In this document: positions 58,731 to 64,000 of the stretch, one piece after another
Layout of the letters: the number at the start of each line of letters is the position of its first letter
Numbering within the stretch: the first letter of the stretch is position 1
Source: JAICKN01 sp036489565
GTDB taxonomy: Bacteria; Acidobacteriota; Terriglobia; Terriglobales; Acidobacteriaceae
Direction: 5' to 3'
Length of the DNA: 64,000 nucleotides
Assembly (NCBI GenBank): GCA_036489565.1
Contig: DASXFN010000033.1
Location: 43,487-107,486, forward strand
Made by a program: the position numbers and the translations under genes
Notes under the pieces: model-generated
What the model was told of the DNA's origin: nothing
What the model saw: the letters and a program-made list of their open reading frames with translations, nothing else
Database searches by the model: none

Positions 58731-61055
58731 TCAGTCGGCTGCCACTAATCCTGATTCTGTTTTCAACGCCTGCTCCAGCGCGCCTTCGTACGCTTCGTTC
58801 AGTTCATTGACGGAAGCGGAAATAACTTTGCGTCCGTCCAAGTTGACTTCAACCCGGCTGGCAACGGTCTCGCCAATCAATTCAAAGAGGATGCCGTATT
58901 TTACTGCTAATTGTTTGATTTGCTGAACGTTCTCTTGGATACAAGAGATCACAATTCTGGTGGGCTCCTCGCCAAATAAAACGGACTCGGCGGGAAGGCC
59001 ATTCGAAGATATATCTGCTTTTAATCCAACATCTTGGCGGAAAGATGACTCCGTTATGCTGACGGCCAGACCGCCGTCCGAACAATCGTGGGCGGATTCC
59101 ACGAGGCCAGCCCGGACAATTTCAATGATCGCTTTCTGGAGCGCGGCTTCCTGCGCGAGATTGAGTTCAGGTGGATAGCCCCAGATCGTACCCAGAATTT
59201 CCTTGGCGTATTCGGAAGACCCAAATTCGGATTCTGCATCGGTGACGTCGCCGGGTTCCGAGCCGCGAAGAAGAATGACGGCGCGTCCTGGTTCGCGGAA
59301 AGACATGCCGGGAACTTTGCGAACGTCTTCGACAAGACCCACAATTCCCAGGACCGGCGTGGGATAAATTCCTTCGCCTAAAGTTTCGTTGTACAGGCTG
59401 ACATTGCCGCCGGTAATGGGGACGTCGAGTTCCTCGCAGGCCTTGGTGATGCCGTCAATGGCCTGCGATAACTGCCACATGATAGGCGGCTTTTCCGGAT
59501 TGCCGAAGTTCAGGCAATTGGTTCCGCCGACGGGAATCGCGCCCGCGCAAGCGACGTTGCGCGAAGCCTCAGCGACGGCGTGCATTGCTCCGAGCTTGGG
59601 ATCGAGATAAGCCCAGCGTCCGTTGCCATCGAGCGCCATGGCCAGTCCACGCGAAGAGCCTTTCAGTCGGATCACGCCTGCGTCGCCAGAGCCGGGGCCT
59701 TCCACGGTATTGGTTTGCACCATGGAATCGTATTGCTGCCAGACCCAGCGTTTGCCGCAGATGTTGCTGCTCGCCAGCAGTTGTTTTAAATCTTTAGTGA
59801 AGTCGCGCGGCTGGTTGAGCTGAATGTGCGCGGGTTTTTCGCGCGAAACGCGAGGCTCCCAGCGTTCCATGGGACGGTTGTAAATGGGAGCGTCATCGGT
59901 GAGCGCTTCGTTGGGAATTTCGGCGACGACCTTGCCGTGCTCCAGCACGCGCATGGTATTTTCGCCGATCACTTTTCCGATTTCGACGGCGTCGAGCCCC
60001 CACTTGCGGAAGACGCTGTAGACCTCTTCTTCGCGGCCCTTTTCCGCGACCAGCAACATGCGCTCCTGCGATTCGCTCAGCAGAATTTCGTAAGCGGTCA
60101 TGCCGGTTTCGCGCTGCGGCACGCGATCCATTTCAATTTCCAGGCCAACACCGCCGCGCGCGCCCATTTCGCAGGTGGAGCAAGTAAGCCCGGCAGCGCC
60201 CATGTCCTGAATGCCGACAATGGCCCCGGTTTGCATGGCTTCTAGGCAGGCTTCAAGCAGGAGTTTTTCCAGGAAGGGATCGCCGACCTGCACATTGGGA
60301 CGCTTCGCTTCTGATCCTTCGCTGAATTCTTCGCTGGCCATGGTCGCGCCGTGAATGCCGTCGCGCCCGGTTTTGGAGCCGACGTAAATTACTGGATTGC
60401 CTTTGCCCGCGGCCTTGGCATAGAAAATTTCGTCTTTCTTAACAAGCCCAAGAGCAAATGCATTGACCAGCGGATTGCCGGAGTAGCACTGCTCAAACTT
60501 GGTTTCTCCGCCAAGGTTCGGCACGCCAAAGCAATTTCCGTAGGAAGCAACGCCGCCGACCACGCCTTCGAGAATGGAATGGTTCTTGTGAATGTCTTGC
60601 GTGGCGCGGACACTCTTGTCCGCGGCTTTTGACTCTTCGATGGGCCCAAACCGCAATGAATCCATCACGGCCACAGGTCTGGCGCCCATGGTGAAAATGT
60701 CGCGCAGAATGCCGCCAACGCCGGTAGTCGCACCCTGAAATGGTTCAATGAATGAAGGATGATTGTGCGATTCGATTTTGAAGGCGCAGGCCCAGCCATC
60801 GCCGATATCAATGATGCCGGCATTTTCTCCGGGGCCCTGCAACACGCGGCGGCTGCGCGTGGGCAATCGCTTCAAATGCACGCGGGATGATTTGTAGGAG
60901 CAGTGCTCGCTCCACATCACGCTGAAAATTCCCAGCTCCGTCAGGGTCGGTTCGCGTCCGCCAAGCAGTTTTTTGATCTTTTCGTATTCATCGAGGGTGA
61001 GACCGTGCTCCCGGATGACGGTGGGAGTAATCGCAGGATGCAAGCTGGTTGTCAT
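58731..61055 (-). CDS. purL: Phosphoribosylformylglycinamidine synthase, small PurL type, with repeat insertion
   Basis: 774 aa, the size of the PurS/PurQ-dependent (B. subtilis-type) PurL rather than the 1,300-aa fused enzyme. Blocks: IGDGWACAFKIESHNHPSFI, GATTGVGGILRDIFTMGARP, VQDMG-like AGIQDMGAAGLTCSTCEMGA and VPITGGNVSLYNETLGEGIY. Between SLRFGPIEESK and HKNHSILEGVVGGV an insertion includes AADKSVRAT (from about residue 144), encoded by the palindrome at 60606-60623; the clpB peptide differs in one residue. It is followed by purF. purS and purQ are not in the window. Confidence 0.95.
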   Translation of the reverse strand: MTTSLHPAITPTVIREHGLTLDEYEKIKKLLGGREPTLTELGIFSVMWSEHCSYKSSRVHLKRLPTRSRRVLQGPGENAGIIDIGDGWACAFKIESHNHPSFIEPFQGATTGVGGILRDIFTMGARPVAVMDSLRFGPIEESKAADKSVRATQDIHKNHSILEGVVGGVASYGNCFGVPNLGGETKFEQCYSGNPLVNAFALGLVKKDEIFYAKAAGKGNPVIYVGSKTGRDGIHGATMASEEFSEGSEAKRPNVQVGDPFLEKLLLEACLEAMQTGAIVGIQDMGAAGLTCSTCEMGARGGVGLEIEMDRVPQRETGMTAYEILLSESQERMLLVAEKGREEEVYSVFRKWGLDAVEIGKVIGENTMRVLEHGKVVAEIPNEALTDDAPIYNRPMERWEPRVSREKPAHIQLNQPRDFTKDLKQLLASSNICGKRWVWQQYDSMVQTNTVEGPGSGDAGVIRLKGSSRGLAMALDGNGRWAYLDPKLGAMHAVAEASRNVACAGAIPVGGTNCLNFGNPEKPPIMWQLSQAIDGITKACEELDVPITGGNVSLYNETLGEGIYPTPVLGIVGLVEDVRKVPGMSFREPGRAVILLRGSEPGDVTDAESEFGSSEYAKEILGTIWGYPPELNLAQEAALQKAIIEIVRAGLVESAHDCSDGGLAVSITESSFRQDVGLKADISSNGLPAESVLFGEEPTRIVISCIQENVQQIKQLAVKYGILFELIGETVASRVEVNLDGRKVISASVNELNEAYEGALEQALKTESGLVAAD
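60606..60623. repeat. Palindromic repeat inside purL
   Basis: GCGGACA-CTCT-TGTCCGC with flanks GTGGC and GGCTTTT, a total identity of about 30 bases with the clpB copy at 51643-51660 apart from one loop base. Translated as AADKSVRAT. Confidence 0.85.
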
Positions 61056-61249
61056 GTGGGTGAAACACTATTTTCTCATGGCTGGCGAGGGCTGTGGAAG
61101 GTCAATTGAGGACGAACGGAAATTTTTGCGATCGCCTCATTGGGAGATCCAAAGAGGCGCGGCGGCGAAGCTGAAAACTTATATTCCGGCTATGATGAAT
61201 TGACTATTGTGAATATGAAAAAGAACGGCATTTTTCAAGAAAGCTACTT

Positions 61250-61726
61250 ATGATTTCGATTTATCCGATCACCGAAAAAGATGTGCCTGCACTGATAGCA
61301 CTGATTAAGGAGCTGGCCGACTATGAGCATCTGGCGGTCGTGGCCACGGAAAGTGATTTTTTGCGAGACGGTTTTGGAGCGAATCCGAAGTTTCGCGCGC
61401 TGATCGCCGAATGGGAAGGGAAGCCCGCGGGCTATGCGATGTTTTACGATTTCTACTCCAGTTTTCAGGGGCGGTGCGGGTTGTTTCTGGAAGATGTTTA
61501 CGTTCGCCCGGAACTTCGCGGAAAGGGAATCGGCAAAGCGTTGCTGGCGCATGTGGCGAAAATTGCGCAGCAGGAAAATTATTTCGGCATGCAATGGGAA
61601 GTTTTGGACTGGAACCAGCCAGCGATTGATTTCTACGAACGCATTGGCGGCAAGTTCATGGATGAGTGGCGGCTGGTGGCGCTCACTGGCGACGCGATGC
61701 GCAAAGTTGCCGGGGAAGCGAAATGA
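61250..61726 (+). CDS. GNAT-family N-acetyltransferase, diamine-type
   Basis: 158 aa single GNAT fold: YPITEKDVPALIALIKELAD at the start, a central GYAMFYDFYSSFQGRCGLFL, and the acetyl-CoA loop YVRPELRGKGIGKALLAHVA (motif R/Q-x-x-G-x-G/A), then MQWEVLDWNQPAIDFYERIG. The WNQPAIDFYERIGG and sequence length are close to spermidine/spermine and aminoalkylphosphonic acetyltransferases, so small amine substrates are plausible. Stop overlaps the trmFO start (ATGA). Confidence 0.9.
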   Translation: MISIYPITEKDVPALIALIKELADYEHLAVVATESDFLRDGFGANPKFRALIAEWEGKPAGYAMFYDFYSSFQGRCGLFLEDVYVRPELRGKGIGKALLAHVAKIAQQENYFGMQWEVLDWNQPAIDFYERIGGKFMDEWRLVALTGDAMRKVAGEAK

Positions 61727-63081
61727 GCAAAACGATACGAATTGTCGGAGCGGGACTTGCTGGAGCCGAAGCGGCGTGGCAGTGCGCGCGGCGCGGCACG
61801 CCCGTTGAGCTTTATGAGATGCGGCCCGTGCGCTCGACGCCAGCGCACCAGACCAGCGATTTTGCGGAGTTGGTCTGCTCCAATTCATTAAAGTCGGAGA
61901 GCGAAAACACTGCTCCGTGGATATTGAAGGAAGAGATGCGGCGCGCCGGATCGCTGCTGCTGCAACTGGCGCGGGAGTGCGCCGTGCCTGCTGGCCACGC
62001 GCTGGCTGTGGATCGCGCGGCATTCGCGGCACGCGTCACCGAAGTAATTTCACAGGAGCCGCTGATCACGGTGCGGCGCGAAGAGGTCGCGCAGATTGAT
62101 TCGGCGGAAATTACGATCATTGCGACCGGGCCGCTGACATCGAATGCGTTGTCGGAAGAGATCGCGCGCCTCACAGGCGCCGACCATCTTTCTTTTTATG
62201 ACTCCATCAGCCCCATTGTGGAAGCTGATTCCATTGATATGGAAAAGGTGTATCTGGCGGCGCGTTATGACAAGGGCACGGCGGATTACATTAACTGTCC
62301 AATGTCGAAGGAAGAATACGACCGCTTTTATGATGCGTTGATTGCCGCGCAGCCGGTGGAAGAAAAAGACTGGGAAAATTTAAATTATTTTGAGAGCTGT
62401 CTTCCGATTGAAGAAATTGGCCGTCGTGGTCGCGACACATTGCGATTTGGGCCGATGAAGCCCGTCGGCCTGAGAGATCCACGAACAGGTAAGACGCCTT
62501 ATGCGGTAGTGCAGTTGCGGCAGGAAAATCTGCGCGCTGATTCTTACAACTTAGTTGGATTCCAGAATCACTTGAAATTCGGAGAGCAGGCGCAGGTGCT
62601 GCGGCTTATTCCCGGTCTGGAGAATGCCCGCTTTCTGCGTTACGGGCAAATTCATCGCAACACATACATCAACGCGCCGACTTTGCTACTCGAAACTTTG
62701 CAGATGAAAGAACATCCCCACGTCTTTTTTGCCGGGCAAATCTGCGGGGTCGAAGGATACGTGGAATCGATCGCCGCGGGGTTGATGGCGGGCATTCATG
62801 CTGTGGCTTTGGCAACTGGCGGAAAGTCTGCGCCTCCGCCGCGGGAAACGGCGCTTGGTTCTCTCGTGCATTACATCACCCACGCCGACGCGAAAAACTT
62901 TCAGCCTGCGAACATCACATTTGATTTGCTGCCCCCATTAGAAAAGAAGATCCGCGACCGCAAAGAACGGCACAAACAACAGTGCGGCTTGGCGTTGCAA
63001 GCCTTTGAGCGATGGAATCAAATCAGCGACCAGGACTGCAAAGCCGTCCCATCACTGGCTCCACCCCTTCCTGCTTGCTGA
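61723..63081 (+). CDS. trmFO: tRNA m5U54 methyltransferase TrmFO
   Basis: Folate- and FAD-dependent enzyme that forms ribothymidine at tRNA position 54. Start at 61723 (MSKTIRIVGAGLAGAEAAWQ, 452 aa), overlapping the GNAT stop by ATGA; the frame is open to 61666. Visible are the FAD-binding GAGLAGAEAAWQCARRG, PVELYEMRPVRSTPAHQT, the catalytic-site cysteine in ELVCSNSLKSESE, and GQICGVEGYVESIAAGLMAG near the end. Typical length is about 440. Confidence 0.96.
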   Translation: MSKTIRIVGAGLAGAEAAWQCARRGTPVELYEMRPVRSTPAHQTSDFAELVCSNSLKSESENTAPWILKEEMRRAGSLLLQLARECAVPAGHALAVDRAAFAARVTEVISQEPLITVRREEVAQIDSAEITIIATGPLTSNALSEEIARLTGADHLSFYDSISPIVEADSIDMEKVYLAARYDKGTADYINCPMSKEEYDRFYDALIAAQPVEEKDWENLNYFESCLPIEEIGRRGRDTLRFGPMKPVGLRDPRTGKTPYAVVQLRQENLRADSYNLVGFQNHLKFGEQAQVLRLIPGLENARFLRYGQIHRNTYINAPTLLLETLQMKEHPHVFFAGQICGVEGYVESIAAGLMAGIHAVALATGGKSAPPPRETALGSLVHYITHADAKNFQPANITFDLLPPLEKKIRDRKERHKQQCGLALQAFERWNQISDQDCKAVPSLAPPLPAC

Positions 63082-63157
63082 ATGTAAAAATCTATTTGAC
63101 CTTCCGAACAAATCGCTGTAGTTTTCAGCGAGCTACCGTACCTGTTGAGGTGACGCC

Positions 63158-64000
63158 TTGCCGACTTCCGCTGCCGACGCGATTTCACCCGCCATGGACC
63201 ACGCCAAAGCACAGTTATTCAAGCCTTTCCGTTTCGGTCAATGGACCAGGCTGGCTTTTGTGGGATGGTTGGCTGGAGAGTTAGGTTCGGGAGGCGGTTG
63301 CTCTGGATTTCGGGTCCCTCAAATCCCTTCAATCCTTCCAATTCCGCATCAATCCCAAGGAGATCATTTACTGTCGAGCGCATTCGCCATGCCGTCGATG
63401 GCGCCTGCAATGCTGGCCGGGCTCATCGCCGTCCTGATTGTGGCTGGTCTGGTTTTGTTTGTAGTTTTCGCCTATCTCAACAGCATGATGCGCTTTGTGC
63501 TCTTCGACAGCGTAGTCATGCGGGAGTGCAGAATTCGGGAAAGCTGGCGACGCCGAACCCGCCCGGGGTTTCGCTATTTTCTTTGGCAGATTGGTTTCTT
63601 CCTGGTTGTCTGGGCCGGCATGGCGATTGTCATCGGTATTCCCATGGGTATCGCCTTTATTTTGGGATGGTTTGAAGATCCGCGACAACATTTAGCCGCG
63701 TTGATTTTAGGCGGAATTGCTTTGTTCTTCGTATTCCTTGCGCTCCTTGTGTTGATGATGGTCGTCGTAGTGATGACGAAAGACTTTGTGGTCCCGCAAA
63801 TGGCGTTAGAAGAAATTGGCGCAATTGACGCGTGGCGGCGTTTGCTAGGCATGATGAAAACGGAGAAATTAAGCTATGCCGGCTACATCGGCATGAAGAT
63901 CATTTTGGCCATCGCAGCAGGAATTTTGGTTTCCATCGTTTCTCTTATTGCGGTCCTGATGCTGGTAGTGCTGCCCTTCGGAGGTTTGGGAGCCGTCGCT
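63158..64000 (+). CDS. Multi-pass membrane protein of unknown function (5' part)
   Basis: Runs off the window edge. Start taken as TTG 63158 because GAGGTGA lies four bases upstream (LPTSAADAISPAMDHAKAQL); ATG 63194 (MDHAKAQLFKPFRFGQWTRL) is the alternative. The region FKPFRFGQWTRLAFVGWLAG, then three hydrophobic spans (MLAGLIAVLIVAGLVLFVVF, YFLWQIGFFLVVWAGMAIVI, ALILGGIALFFVFLALLVLM) with charged loops, resembles a bacterial family of large uncharacterised membrane proteins. Function unknown; the 3' end is missing. Confidence 0.8.
   Translation, partial: MPTSAADAISPAMDHAKAQLFKPFRFGQWTRLAFVGWLAGELGSGGGCSGFRVPQIPSILPIPHQSQGDHLLSSAFAMPSMAPAMLAGLIAVLIVAGLVLFVVFAYLNSMMRFVLFDSVVMRECRIRESWRRRTRPGFRYFLWQIGFFLVVWAGMAIVIGIPMGIAFILGWFEDPRQHLAALILGGIALFFVFLALLVLMMVVVVMTKDFVVPQMALEEIGAIDAWRRLLGMMKTEKLSYAGYIGMKIILAIAAGILVSIVSLIAVLMLVVLPFGGLGAVA

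Noticed and set aside
1..64000. CRISPR array, prophage, transposon or secondary-metabolite cluster
   Set aside because: No regularly spaced repeats with unique spacers, no integrase, capsid, transposase or large synthase genes were found; the window is essentially housekeeping with scattered small repeats.

Overview
The window looks like chromosomal DNA of an acidobacterium, probably in the Terriglobia. This is inferred from gene content and from many short palindromic intergenic repeats of a kind I associate with such genomes; no rRNA or marker phylogeny is present to prove it. Base composition looks moderately GC-rich by eye. Almost all of the window is ordinary chromosomal gene content, densely packed, with no prophage, integrase, transposase, CRISPR array or rRNA. 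One complete tRNA (Val, GAC) is present, plus a 3' fragment of another.

Layout. 1-5.4 kb (minus strand): biotin carboxylase and the start of its probable carrier-protein partner, then a Ton-type energising cluster (tonB, exbB, two exbD, TPR lipoprotein). 5.4-11.4 kb (minus): secF, secD, yajC, tgt and dusB. 11.6-18.7 kb (mostly plus): small membrane and hypothetical proteins, a methyltransferase, enoyl-CoA hydratase, lumazine synthase, nusB, a VOC protein, FAH hydrolase and mutY. 18.8-34 kb: two secreted M28 peptidases, 3-oxoacid CoA-transferase subunits, a fused aroD-aroE, an isolated GvpF/GvpL-family gene, a beta-lactamase-fold hydrolase, a DksA-like protein, ilvE, DinB, pgsA and a pirin. 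34.2-35 kb: tRNA-Val and a cytochrome P460. 35-45.3 kb: a signalling and potassium block containing a LytS/LytTR pair and a complete Kdp system. The usual KdpD sensor kinase is split into two divergent genes there: a KdpD-N/USP protein next to kdpE and kdpFABC, and a separate membrane kinase on the opposite strand. 45.3-64 kb: an MBL hydrolase, FmdB zinc ribbon, second pirin, sugar MFS transporter, membrane glycosyltransferase-like protein, clpB with hsp20, an RlmI-like methyltransferase, a zinc-ribbon coiled-coil protein, purF and purL, GNAT and trmFO, and the start of a membrane protein.

The most unusual signal is a population of small palindromic repeats that sit not only between genes but inside housekeeping genes, in frame. 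One 18-base palindrome lies in both clpB and purL and adds the near-identical peptides AADKGVRAT and AADKSVRAT. Other families add about 35 residues to tgt and about 80 to dusB, and border the start and tail of ribH. Other points worth a second look are the split, divergent kdpD, a 28-residue membrane peptide upstream of kdpF, a helically phased direct repeat upstream of the kdp operon, and the GvpF/L gene without other gas-vesicle genes.
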